Positions 40,285-50,455 of a stretch of DNA of 64,000 bases are shown here, piece by piece. Every line of letters starts with the position of its first letter. Position 1 is the first letter of the stretch. This DNA is from Xanthomonas sp. 3793 (GTDB lineage: Bacteria; Pseudomonadota; Gammaproteobacteria; Xanthomonadales; Xanthomonadaceae). Made by a program: the position numbers and the translations under genes. Under the pieces are notes generated by a model that ran no database searches, was not told the origin of the DNA, and saw nothing but the letters and a program-made list of their open reading frames with translations. The DNA lies in NCBI RefSeq assembly GCF_024806835.1, contig NZ_JANTYU010000002.1:186001-250000 (forward strand). The letters run 5' to 3'.

Positions 40285-41815
40285 CGTCCACCTCGCTGCT
40301 GGTCACTTCCAGCCCCATCACCTCGGCCAGCAGCCGCTTCTGTTCCAGCGCTTCATCGCCGGCGCCCAGCGCCTGCATCAGCGCGTCGAGCTCGCGCAAC
40401 GCTTCGCTGAGTTCGGCCATCGCTTCGGCGGCCAGCACTTCGGGCGCGGGCAGGCTGTTGGCATCGACGCTGTCGGCATCCTTGAGCCAGCTGATATCCA
40501 GCGAGTCGCCGCGCTCGGCGATCTGGGCGCGGGTGAAGCAACGGAAGCGGCTTTGCTCGCCTTCATCGGTGCGTGGGCTGGCGCCGTTGGGGTCGGTGCC
40601 GTAGGCCTCCTCGAACGGTTTGAGGTGCGTCGGCCCGAACGGGGTGCGCTTGCCAAAGTTGGGCATGTTGCTGCGCAGGTCGTAGACCCACGTCGCCTGC
40701 GTGCAGCCGGTGTCCTGGCGCGGGTTGGCGGCGGTGCCTTTCTGGAAGAACAGCACATTGGTCTTGACGCCCTGCGCGTAGAAGATGCCGGTGGGCAGGC
40801 GCAGCAGGGTGTGCAGGGTGCACTTGTCCATCAGGTCGCGGCGAATCTCGGTACCGACGCCGGCCTCGAACAGCACGTTGTCCGGCAGCACCACGGCGGC
40901 GCGGCCACCGGGCTTCAGGCCACGGTAGATGTGCTGCAAAAAAGCGAGCTGCTTGTTGCTGGTCTTGTAAGTGAGGTCGTCACGGGTGGGGCCGCCGCCG
41001 CCCTTGGCGGTGCCGAATGGCGGGTTGGACAGGATGATGTCCACCTTGGGCAAGGCGGCGCCGGCATTGCCGAGGCTGTTGCCGAGCTGGACCACGCCGG
41101 CGCCTTCGCCGGACATGCCGTGCAGCAGGCAGTTCATCAGCGCCAGGCGGCGGGTGCCGGGCACCAGCTCCATGCCGGTATAGGCCTTTTGCTGCTGGAA
41201 GCGGCGGGCCTTGTCGTCGAGCGTGTACAGATCGTCGGTGTTGGCCTTGATGTAGGCATCGGCGGCGATCAGAAAGCCGGCGGTACCGGCGGCCGGATCC
41301 TGCAGGGTTTCGCCGGGCTGCGGCTGCAGGCAGCGGATGATGGCGTCGATCAGCGCACGTGGGGTGAAGTACTGGCCGGCACCGGACTTGGTCTCGTTGG
41401 CGTTCTTCTGCAACAGGCCTTCGTAAAGGTCGCCCAGGCCGTCCTGGCGCGCGCTGAACCAGTCCAGCCCGTCGAGCGCGGTGACCAGGGTTTCCAGATG
41501 GCGCGGCTCCTTGAGCCGGGTCTGCGCGTCGGCGTAGATGGCGGCGATCATCGGATCGCTGCTCTTGCCCAGGTCCAACAGCATCTGCCGGTAGTGGTTG
41601 AGCAGGTTGAGGCCGGACTTGCCGTTGAGATCAGGCCAGCGGCTGCCGGCGGGCAGCTTGTGCTCGAAGGCGTCGTTGTTGCGTACCTGCTCGTATTCCA
41701 TCTTGACGAACAGCAACAGCACCAGCTCGGTGACGTAATCGCTGTAGTTGATGCCGTCGTCGCGCAGGACGTCGCAGAGGTTCCAGAGTTTCTGGACGAT
41801 GTCGTTATGGGTCAT
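40277..41815 (-). CDS. hsdM: Type I restriction-modification DNA methyltransferase
   Basis: A 512-residue N6-adenine methyltransferase. The N-terminal HsdM domain starts NDIVQKLWNLCDVLRDDG. Motif X region is GQYFTPRALIDAII, motif I is DPAAGTAGF (173-181) for AdoMet binding, and catalytic motif IV is NPPF (264-267) in ILSNPPFGTA. It acts as HsdM2S to modify the host target and with HsdR to restrict. The ATG at 41815 overlaps the fic stop by 4 bp (ATGA), and its own stop overlaps hsdS, so fic-hsdM-hsdS are translated as a coupled unit. A longer frame upstream is only the shadow of fic. Confidence 0.95.
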   Translation of the reverse strand: MTHNDIVQKLWNLCDVLRDDGINYSDYVTELVLLLFVKMEYEQVRNNDAFEHKLPAGSRWPDLNGKSGLNLLNHYRQMLLDLGKSSDPMIAAIYADAQTRLKEPRHLETLVTALDGLDWFSARQDGLGDLYEGLLQKNANETKSGAGQYFTPRALIDAIIRCLQPQPGETLQDPAAGTAGFLIAADAYIKANTDDLYTLDDKARRFQQQKAYTGMELVPGTRRLALMNCLLHGMSGEGAGVVQLGNSLGNAGAALPKVDIILSNPPFGTAKGGGGPTRDDLTYKTSNKQLAFLQHIYRGLKPGGRAAVVLPDNVLFEAGVGTEIRRDLMDKCTLHTLLRLPTGIFYAQGVKTNVLFFQKGTAANPRQDTGCTQATWVYDLRSNMPNFGKRTPFGPTHLKPFEEAYGTDPNGASPRTDEGEQSRFRCFTRAQIAERGDSLDISWLKDADSVDANSLPAPEVLAAEAMAELSEALRELDALMQALGAGDEALEQKRLLAEVMGLEVTSSEVDGE

Positions 41816-43014
41816 GGGGTGCTGCCTTGTTCTGAAGTGGTGCGGGCCGGCAGCGCGATGCTGGAGGCCGGCGTGTTGATGGCGTAACGGGTGCTGCGGC
41901 CACTGCCGGGCAAGCGGCGCAGGCAGCCTTTTTCCAGCAGGTCGGCCAGGTGGCGGGTGGCGGTGGCCTTGGAGACCTTGGCCACGGCCTGGTATTGCGA
42001 GGCGCTGATGCCGTGTTCGAAGCCGCGCTCGCCGCCATCGAGCAGGCGGTTGAGCACCTTGACCTGTTCGGCCGACAGCGGCTGCGCGTGATGCTGCTGC
42101 CAGAAGCGTGCTTTGGCCAATACCCGATCGATACGGTGCAGTGCCTGCACCAGGCTGTCGTGCAGGGTGGTGAGGAACCAGTGCAGCCAGTGGGTGATGT
42201 CGAGCAGGCCTTTCTGGGTAGTTTCCAGGCTGCGGTAATAGCCGCTGCGGTCGGCAAGGATGCTGGCCGACAGTGCGTGGAGGCGGATCGCCTGCGGTTG
42301 CGCCTGGGCCAGGGCGAGATCGGTGAGTGCGCGGGTGAGGCGGCCATTGCCGTCGTCGAACGGGTGCAGAGTGACGAACCACAGATGGGCGATGCCGGCA
42401 CGCAGCAGCGGGTCCAGCGTGGCGTCGGTGCGCGAGCTGGCGAACCAGTCGAGGAAGGCGGCGAGCTGGGTGTCGAGCCCCTCGCGCGGCGGGGCTTCGA
42501 AGTGGACGGTGGGGCGGTCGAGCCGGCCGGAGACAACCTGCATCGGCTCATCGCCACGCAGCGCGCCGATACGGATGCGCGTGGGCAGCAGGCTGCCCTG
42601 TTCGGCAAACAGCCAGCGGTGCCATTGCAGCAGGCGGGGCAGGTCCAGCAGGGCGTCGGCGTGGCCAGTGGCGTCTAGCATCAGCTCGGCCAGCCCCTCG
42701 CTGCGGCCAGTGGTGCGGCGCGGGCTGTCTTCGGCCAGGCCCAGATGGCGGGCCAGCGAGGAGCGTACCGAGCCGACATCCAGCCGCTCGCCCTCAATGG
42801 CCGAGGAGGTGACGATGTTGGAGAGCAGGGTGTCGAGCGCTTCGGCGGCCTGCTGGTCGCCGGCGACCGCGCCGGCCATGCCGAGCAGCTGGCCGTGGGC
42901 GTGCTGGCAGTCGCGCAGAACTGCCGCCAGGGCATCTGCCTGCCAATGGAAGCGAGGCCAGTCGGGCTGCTGCCAGATCCAGCGGGGGCGGGGTTCGGTT
43001 GTGTGGTTGGGCAT
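41812..43014 (-). CDS. Fic-family protein with N-terminal inhibitory motif and C-terminal wHTH
   Basis: A 400-residue Fic protein. The N-terminal DUF4172-like part (PRWIWQQPDWPRFHW) is followed by the class II inhibitory motif SSAIEGE (70-76), which keeps AMP-transfer off. The active site is HPFDDGNGR (217-225), complete, so nucleotidylation of a target is possible. The C-terminus is a winged HTH (QVKVLNRLLDGG, YQAVAKVSKATATRHLADLLEKG). It opens the hsdM-hsdS-DUF262 operon and overlaps hsdM by 4 bp. Two palindromes directly upstream suggest that it represses its own operon. Its target in defence is unknown; Fic genes inside type I R-M operons recur in bacteria. Confidence 0.9.
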   Translation of the reverse strand: MPNHTTEPRPRWIWQQPDWPRFHWQADALAAVLRDCQHAHGQLLGMAGAVAGDQQAAEALDTLLSNIVTSSAIEGERLDVGSVRSSLARHLGLAEDSPRRTTGRSEGLAELMLDATGHADALLDLPRLLQWHRWLFAEQGSLLPTRIRIGALRGDEPMQVVSGRLDRPTVHFEAPPREGLDTQLAAFLDWFASSRTDATLDPLLRAGIAHLWFVTLHPFDDGNGRLTRALTDLALAQAQPQAIRLHALSASILADRSGYYRSLETTQKGLLDITHWLHWFLTTLHDSLVQALHRIDRVLAKARFWQQHHAQPLSAEQVKVLNRLLDGGERGFEHGISASQYQAVAKVSKATATRHLADLLEKGCLRRLPGSGRSTRYAINTPASSIALPARTTSEQGSTP

Positions 43015-43017
43015 CGG

Positions 43018-43080
43018 TGAGCCGATTGGCTGGGTTAATTGGCTCTTTGGATGAGCCGATTATCCCGGCTAATCGGCTCA
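43018..43080 (-). promoter_or_regulatory. Paired palindromic operators upstream of fic
   Basis: A perfect repeat TGAGCCGATTA-tcccggc-TAATCGGCTCA lies at 43052-43080. A related imperfect copy (TGAGCCGATT ... TAATTGGCTC, 43018-43045) sits exactly 34 bp closer to the gene, beginning 4 bp from the fic ATG. Occupation would block transcription or translation start. The C-terminal wHTH of Fic is the obvious candidate binder. Confidence 0.65.
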
Positions 43081-43102
43081 TGCGCCAGTGTGAACTACCA
43101 AC

Positions 43103-46100
43103 TCAGCCCGTCTGTTCCCACAGATGCTCGCCCAGGTCGCCCAGGATTTGGTCCAGCCGGCCATCGAGCAGGCGGTCCAACTGCAGGGCGCCGCCGTCGC
43201 CGCTGAAGTTGCGTTGTACCGTGTCGCGGTCCATCACCACCTCGTGTATCAGCTGCTGGGCCAGCCGCTTGAGCCAGCGCCGCTGCACCGGCGTCCAGTT
43301 GCGCTGGGCATAGATGCCCTGCATGGCCTTGTCGACGCGCTGCTCGAACGGTACCAATGCCTCGCCCAGCGCGGCACGGCGTATGTAGCCGATGATGCTG
43401 GCAGCGACCTCCTGCTGGGTGCTGTCGCGCCAGGCGCCGCGCAGGTGGGCCTCGCTGTAGCCGTGCTGGTCGAGCAGCAGGCGCACCTCGCGCAGCTGGG
43501 CGCGGGTGAGGTCGCGGGGGCGGTTGACGATGACGCTGAGCGCGGCGGACTGGTTGATCTGCTCGCGGATGAAGGCGTTGAAGCTGTCCAGGTAATCGGC
43601 CGGGGCTTCGTTGACGCCGTAGTTCTGTGCGCGTTCGAGCAGGGTGTCAGTGTGTTCGGAAATGACCGGGTAGCGGTCCGTGCCCAGCAGCACGCCCACT
43701 TCGGCCAGTTGCTCCACCAGGCGCGGGTGTTCGCGGAGGAAGCTGGCGGCATTGCGCGCGCCGAGCTTGTGCAGATGGGTGTGCAGCACGGCGGGCGCCA
43801 CGCCCCAGGCGGTTTCCAGCTCGCTGAGCTTGTCGCGCAGATCCGGGCGCTGCTCGGCGCGATGCTGGGCCTTGCGCAGCACGCGCATGATGCGCTGGCT
43901 CAACTGGTCGAGCGCGTCGTCGGCATGGCTGCCGCCGTTGCTGCCGGGGGCATCGAAGCTGCGCTGCTGGCCGAGCTCGTGGACCAGCTGCTCGATGCTG
44001 ATGTTGGGGTCCTTGACCAGCGGGCGCATGGTGTCGACGTCTTCGAGCGCGGCGTACAGATCCACCGGATCGAAGATGCGGAACACGGTCTTGCCGATGT
44101 CGTCGCAGCGGCGGGTGGCGCGGCCCTTCATCTGTTCGTAGAGGATGCGCGAGCGGACCCGGCGCATGAACACCAGGTTGGCGATACGCGGCACATCGAC
44201 GCCGGTGGTCAGCAGGTCGACGGTGATGGCGATATTGGGGAAGCGCTCGTTCTTGTAGTTGCGAATCAGCTGGTCGACCTTGTCGCTTTTGCCGGTGATC
44301 ACCGCGACGCTGGCCTGGTTGTAGTAATTGCCATGGACCTGTTTGAAGGCCTCGTCCAGCTGGTTCTTGACGCGTTCGGCGTGGGGCTGGCTGACGCAGA
44401 AGATCAGGGTCTTTTCCTCGCCGTCCGGGTCCAGTTCGATGGCGAGCTGCTCGCAGACGACCCGGTCGAAGTCCGCGGTGATCACACGCCGGTTGAACGA
44501 CTCGATATTGAAGTCGAGCTCGTCTTCCAGGTCTGCGGTATCGACTTCGCCGGTCTGCGTGTTGATGACGCTGACGCGCTCGCCGCGATCGAAGTGGATG
44601 CCGTTCTTGCCGAGCGCGGTGGTGTAGCGGATGGGCGGCTCGTGGTCGATCAGCCAGTCATCTGCCACTGCTTCGCGGTAGCTGTAGGTGTAGATCGGCT
44701 TGCCGAAGATTTCGGTGGTGTGCTTGGCCGGCGTGGCGGTCAGGCCGATACGGCAGGCATCGAAGTAGTCGAGCACGCGGCGGTATTGCGACAGGTATTG
44801 CGCGTGGTCGCGCACGGCCAGCTCGCCGTCGGTCATTTCCTGGTCGAGCGTGTAACCGCGGTGGGCCTCGTCGACGACGATACAGTCGAAGGTGCCGATC
44901 GGTGGCCGGTCATCGGACTGGAAAATGCGCCGGACCATGGCCTGCACCGTGGCGACCTGCACGCGGGTCTCATCGGCGGTGCGGGTGTCGTCCAGGCCAT
45001 CGAGATTGTAGATCTGCGCCAGCGTCTGGTTCTGCTCAAGCTGCATGTCCTGCATCGTCTCGGTGGCCTGGGTGCCGAGCGCGGAGCGGTCGACCAGGAA
45101 CAGAACCCTGTGAAAGCGCTCGGCCTTGAGCAGACGGTAGATCAGGCCAATCATTGTGCGCGTCTTGCCGGTGCCGGTCGCCATCGCCAGCAGGCAGTTG
45201 CGTGAGCCCGATGCCAGCGCGCCTTCCACTGCCTGGATCGCGCGCTGCTGGTAGTCGCGCAGGTTGAGGTAAGCGAAGCCTTCCTGGGCCAGGTCGCGCT
45301 CGGCCTGGTCGCGATCGCGGCTGAGCAGATCGGCGATGTCCTCGGGCGTGTGGAACTTCTGCAGCGGGCGCCGCAGATTGGCCGGTGAGCGCAGGTCGCG
45401 GAACCAGATGCCCGATTGCTCGGCCAGTTGTTTCACGAAAGGACGGCCATTGCAGGCGAATGCGAGCGGCACTTGGAAATGGCCGCCCTGGCCGTCGGCC
45501 CAGCCTGCGATCGAGGGGGTGGCCGGGTAGGCGGGGGCCAGCTCGCCACGCATCACAAAGTCGCGCGCGTAGCGCTCGGCCTGGGGAATCCGGTCGGCGA
45601 TGTTGATCTGCTTGCGCTTGGCCTCGACGATGGCGACCGGCGTGAGACCGGCGAACAGCACATAGTCGGCGTTGGCGCGCGGCACCTTGGTGGGCCACTC
45701 GGCGATGGCGAGGTTGCGACCTTTTTCCGGGCGGATGCCCTTGGCGTGGGTGAGGTCGAGCGAGTCTGCTTCCCAGCCGGCCTCGCGCAGCTGTTGGTCG
45801 ATCAGGATGCGGGTGAGGTCTTCGCTGAGGTCAAAATTGTTGCTGGCCTGCTGGGTGGCGCCGGCGACCTGTTGGGTGGCGGCCTGGCGGGCGGTATCCG
45901 GCCGTTGCAGGCTGGCGATGCGTTGTTCGAAGTCCTGGCGAAGCCGTTGCAGTTCCTGTTCGCGTTGGACTGCCAGCGCCGACTGCGCACGCGCTTCGAC
46001 GTCCATCGCTTCGGCGAGCTCGGCGTTGAGCTTGGCTTCGCTGTCCTTGAGTTCGGCGAGCGCCTGGCTCTGGTCGTGTTGCTGGCGGGCGGTATCCAGC

Positions 46101-46654
46101 TCCGCTTTCAGGCGATGGACCTCGGCCTGTACTTCACGCAACGGCGCGGCTGGATCCTTCGGGGGCAGGAAAGCACCAGCCTTGAATTCGGCGGCGTTCC
46201 TGCCGAAGGCCCGGTGGTACCAGACCGCCAAGTCGCGGGCGACCTTCAGGCCATCCATCGCTTCGCGGTGTTGCGTGGTGAAGCCGTGGGTCGCCTTGTT
46301 GCCCTCGACCCGCAGTACGTGGAACAGCTCCTGGATCCGCCGGTCCAGGCGCAGCTCGCGTGCGAGCTGGTAGATCAGATCCGCCTGGGTCGTCCGTTGG
46401 TCGTGGATGATGCCGGCGCGCCCAGCGAGATCCTGGGCAAGCGCTTCGGCGAACTGCCGGAGCTTGATCAGCGTGGTGTTGGGATCGCTGGCAAAGACCT
46501 GCTCGGCCATCGAGGCCAGTTTGAAGAAGACCGGATCGTGTTCCTGCAGGAAGGAAAAGTTGCTGTCGACAGTCACACGCGTATCCGTACTTGGCGCCCG
46601 GCGGGATGGCATCTCGCGGTAGCCCTCATAGGTCACCGACGCTGCCGTGGTCAT
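43103..46654 (-). CDS. hsdR: Type I restriction endonuclease subunit
   Basis: An 1183-residue HsdR. The N-terminal region carries a DUF4145-like domain (about 30-190) and a long Glu/Ala/Gln coiled coil. The nuclease domain has the PD-ExK-type ADYVLFAGLTPVAIVEAKRK. The SF2 translocase has ATGTGKT (about 495), VDEAH (about 593), TATPAK, and motif VI RSRILYEQMKGRATR. A C-terminal helical domain ends LGEHLWEQTG. It pumps and cuts unmodified DNA with HsdM2S. ATG 46654 is the first start that gives conserved sequence. It lies 89 bp upstream of fic, on the same strand, with the fic operators in between, so hsdR and the rest may be controlled separately. Confidence 0.95.
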   Translation of the reverse strand: MTTAASVTYEGYREMPSRRAPSTDTRVTVDSNFSFLQEHDPVFFKLASMAEQVFASDPNTTLIKLRQFAEALAQDLAGRAGIIHDQRTTQADLIYQLARELRLDRRIQELFHVLRVEGNKATHGFTTQHREAMDGLKVARDLAVWYHRAFGRNAAEFKAGAFLPPKDPAAPLREVQAEVHRLKAELDTARQQHDQSQALAELKDSEAKLNAELAEAMDVEARAQSALAVQREQELQRLRQDFEQRIASLQRPDTARQAATQQVAGATQQASNNFDLSEDLTRILIDQQLREAGWEADSLDLTHAKGIRPEKGRNLAIAEWPTKVPRANADYVLFAGLTPVAIVEAKRKQINIADRIPQAERYARDFVMRGELAPAYPATPSIAGWADGQGGHFQVPLAFACNGRPFVKQLAEQSGIWFRDLRSPANLRRPLQKFHTPEDIADLLSRDRDQAERDLAQEGFAYLNLRDYQQRAIQAVEGALASGSRNCLLAMATGTGKTRTMIGLIYRLLKAERFHRVLFLVDRSALGTQATETMQDMQLEQNQTLAQIYNLDGLDDTRTADETRVQVATVQAMVRRIFQSDDRPPIGTFDCIVVDEAHRGYTLDQEMTDGELAVRDHAQYLSQYRRVLDYFDACRIGLTATPAKHTTEIFGKPIYTYSYREAVADDWLIDHEPPIRYTTALGKNGIHFDRGERVSVINTQTGEVDTADLEDELDFNIESFNRRVITADFDRVVCEQLAIELDPDGEEKTLIFCVSQPHAERVKNQLDEAFKQVHGNYYNQASVAVITGKSDKVDQLIRNYKNERFPNIAITVDLLTTGVDVPRIANLVFMRRVRSRILYEQMKGRATRRCDDIGKTVFRIFDPVDLYAALEDVDTMRPLVKDPNISIEQLVHELGQQRSFDAPGSNGGSHADDALDQLSQRIMRVLRKAQHRAEQRPDLRDKLSELETAWGVAPAVLHTHLHKLGARNAASFLREHPRLVEQLAEVGVLLGTDRYPVISEHTDTLLERAQNYGVNEAPADYLDSFNAFIREQINQSAALSVIVNRPRDLTRAQLREVRLLLDQHGYSEAHLRGAWRDSTQQEVAASIIGYIRRAALGEALVPFEQRVDKAMQGIYAQRNWTPVQRRWLKRLAQQLIHEVVMDRDTVQRNFSGDGGALQLDRLLDGRLDQILGDLGEHLWEQTG

Positions 46655-46925
46655 TCTAGCGCCGGATGCGATGGACCGATATGCGATGGCTTGGGCCGTC
46701 GCAGCGACCTTGTTGGCAACTGCGCAAGTTTTTCCTGTGAATTCCCAGTCTTTTGTCGACAACACAAGTCGTTGCCGCAATGAAATTCGGCGGCAGCATG
46801 GATGCTTCTGCCTGATGATTCGTTTGAAATGAGTCTACTGCCTATATGAAATTGCAGGTGCCGAAGGCCTTGAAGGCGGTACTCCTTGACGACGGTAATC
46901 TGTAGTAGCACGATCACCTCACGGA
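46655..46925. other. Intergenic region, probable hsdR promoter
   Basis: About 270 bp of lower-GC sequence upstream of hsdR with several AT-rich hexamers but no clean -35/-10 pair. No gene recognised. Confidence 0.4.
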
Positions 46926-47130
46926 GCCTCGAAACTCCCCGAACAGCGGTACCCACCTCCGACAAACCGGTGGGTTTTTTGTGCCTGCAACTTTTGTGGG
47001 TGCAACCGACGTGATGCCTGCGTCGGGAGGGCGGCTAATACAACACCCGCAAGGGGAATACGCCCGCCGGCTGTTCGCGGTTTCGAGCCTCCCGACTTCC
47101 CGTCCGTCGCCTTGCGGCGGGCGGGCTGAT
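46926..47130 (+). ncRNA. Structured leader resembling P4/P1 antisense-RNA immunity regions
   Basis: CTCGAAAC (46928-46935) and CGAACAGC (46940-46947) are exactly complementary, in the right order, to GCTGTTCG (47070-47077) and GTTTCGAG (47080-47087). A terminator-like hairpin (46951-46980) lies between them, and a GC-rich hairpin (cgtccgtcgcc-ttg-cggcgggcggg) follows before the ATG at 47153. The block tttttgtgcctgcaactttt ... gcgtcgggagggcggc looks like leaders I recall from P4-like elements. The RNA identity is inference and needs a covariance search. Confidence 0.4.
46951..46980 (+). terminator. Hairpin with T-run inside the leader
   Basis: ACCCACC-N11-GGTGGGT continues into TTTTT. As a plus-strand signal it would stop a short transcript of the leader before the genes at 47153; in P4-like immunity such a stop creates the short regulatory RNA. 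Confidence 0.7.
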
Positions 47131-47152
47131 TCCATGGAATGAGGAGCAGGCC

Positions 47153-47449
47153 ATGTCGGACGTTTTACGAGATGCGCAGTCACACCCGGGCTACTACCTG
47201 CCAGAAGGCGCGCAGTACCGCTTGCAGCAACTGCACGACCACATGCGTTTTTTGGCGCGCCTGGCGCAGCCGCGCTCGAGGGCCGAAGAGCAGGCGAGGC
47301 AACCAGTCATCCGTATGGACGAGCTGGCGTGCTGCCTGGAGCTGCTGGCCGAGCAAGTAACGCAGGCACTGGCACAGGTGCAGTGGCCCGCACTCCTGGA
47401 GCCCGAGGCCCCTGACCGTGAGCGTGCCGGCTCAGGGAAGGCCGTATGA
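47153..47449 (+). CDS. XAC0095-family small protein
   Basis: A 98-residue protein with the xanthomonad XAC0095-type pattern: HPGYYLPEGAQYRLQQLHDHMRFLARLAQPRS, a Glu/Arg stretch and a helical second half (MDELACCLELLAEQVTQAL). No catalytic or membrane segment is seen. The function of the family is unknown to me. The ribosome-binding site gaggag is clear. It is coupled to the next gene by ATGA and follows the structured leader, so the pair may be the target of that RNA. Confidence 0.72.
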   Translation: MSDVLRDAQSHPGYYLPEGAQYRLQQLHDHMRFLARLAQPRSRAEEQARQPVIRMDELACCLELLAEQVTQALAQVQWPALLEPEAPDRERAGSGKAV

Positions 47450-47715
47450 GCCGGCCGGTGATGGCGTCGGCCCCGGCGCGAAGGCGGGCAGGGGATGGCA
47501 TGCAACCTAATGCGTTTGCCTTCGGCATTACCTTGGAGCAAGTAGACGCGCTGGATCAGTTGTTGCTGACCATCGCCGCCCTTGGCGATGTGATCGTTGC
47601 CGGCAACGCCGATTGGCTGGACCGCCGCACCTTGCCCGTGCTGGGCGGCGCGATCTTTGATGCGGCCGGTGCCATGCATCGCATCCTGGACCAGTTGGAG
47701 CTTCAGCGGATTTAA
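47446..47715 (+). CDS. Conserved small xanthomonad protein of unknown function
   Basis: An 89-residue protein. The first 20 residues are basic and may be dispensable (an internal ATG gives MQPNAFAFGITLEQVDALDQLL). The rest is helical: LLLTIAALGDVIVAGNADWLD and VLGGAIFDAAGAMHRILDQLEL. No known domain was recognised. It overlaps the XAC0095-type gene by 4 bp, so both are made together. It converges with the immunity-type lipoprotein gene at 47827. Confidence 0.65.
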   Translation: MSRPVMASAPARRRAGDGMQPNAFAFGITLEQVDALDQLLLTIAALGDVIVAGNADWLDRRTLPVLGGAIFDAAGAMHRILDQLELQRI

Positions 47716-47826
47716 TGACTCAGGCCATTGGGGCGCTGATGTTTCGGCGTAGGTGTGCTCTGTAACCGCGACGTCGAGCAACTACTAAGCTGGGCTGGAC
47801 GTGTCGACAGTCATCGCGCAGATGCC

Positions 47827-48767
47827 TCACTTGTCGGCAGTGACGTAGCGATCTTCCTCGATGCATTCCGACGGCCTGTCCGTACACGGCCATAGGCTTG
47901 CAGGCACGGTGTCGCGGTTCTCGAAGTGGTCGCCGTTCCAGAGAAAAAAGCCGGCATGCACCCGCATGCCGCGATCGAAGGCGCGGGGCGCGTCTTTGGC
48001 TAGCGGTTGCTCGGGGTCGAGCTCCATGATCCATCGGCCGACGGGGACTTGGTCCAGGCGCGAGGCATCGAGGAACGCCTCGCTTGCACCGGCGGCCTGA
48101 TAGCGCTTGTAAAGTTCGCGGCCTAGCGTGTCTTCGGGCTGTCGGATGCTCGTGGTCACATCCTCGGCTTGGCCATTTGCAATGCGGTATGCGCGCAGGC
48201 CGCCGCCTAATCGCTGATTGCCAGGCTTTGCGCACTGTTGTCTTGCCGCATCCAACGTTTTGTCGGGCGGAAGGTGCTCAAGCTCCTTGCAGGATGCGCT
48301 GACAAGCGCAAGGTACCCCACCACGCCCGGGGACACGCCTTGAAAGACACGTACCCATATAAAGTACGCGGCACCGGACTGCCCGGTACTGGTGATGCGC
48401 AAGTCGGAGGGCGAGGTGCCATGCGGTATCTCGACGACGTAACTGCTCTGCTTCTCCAGCAGATGCTTCAGAAGCGGGCGTGGGATGTGGAGTGAGTCTG
48501 TTGGCAGCGAAAGCAGCGCAGCAATGACCTCGTCGGGAATAGGTCGATAGCTGCCGTTGGCTGCAGTTCGATTGTTAGGGCTTGCGACCCCAGGCAACGC
48601 CTGGGCAAGGTGAGGTGCGTTTTTGGGGCCCGTGCTGGAGTCGGGAAGTGGTGTGGTAGCCGGCGGATTGATCCTGGCAGACGACGCAGGCGCTTGCTGG
48701 GAACAGCCGGTAACTGTCAGAAACGCGAGAAGTGCGAGTGTAGGCAAGCAACGGTTGCTTTGCATTT

Positions 48768-48771
<4 letters not shown>
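47827..48771 (-). CDS. Immunity-type lipoprotein paralogue C (putative X-Tfi)
   Basis: A 314-residue lipoprotein: signal peptide LALLAFLTVTGC with acylated Cys 23, then a Pro/Ser/Ala linker. The C-terminal block FLDASRLDQVPVGRWIMELDPEQPLAKD, HAGFFLWNGDHFENRD and SLWPC matches the lipoproteins at 34231 and 35321. Its start overlaps the stop of the XVIPCD effector by 4 bp (ATGA), so it is made with the effector and is most likely its periplasmic immunity protein. No enzymatic motif is seen. Compared with the other two, the central part (YFIWVRVFQGVSPGVVGYLALVSASC) is diverged, which fits specificity for a different toxin. Confidence 0.78.
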
Positions 48772-50237
<1,466 letters not shown>

Positions 50238-50455
50238 GTCTCTCTCCTTGAGGTCCTTGGATGGCGATCAGCGAGCTGAACAAGTTGCCGATGTACCACC
50301 GAATTAGCGATGATTCAACCGCTTCGCAGCTGCTGATCTGTATGAATAGCAGCTTCGCCCGTAACGGTACGGAATGTCTCATCGATCTGCGTCCGACGCA
50401 GGCTTTAAATATCGGACAGATTCGGTTGAAGATCGAACGCTTAGGCTTTCAGTCG

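Noticed and set aside
43124..45205. 693-residue plus-strand open frame opposite hsdR
   Set aside because: HsdR motifs on the minus strand are complete; the opposite frame is low-complexity Val/Gln/Leu-rich antisense.
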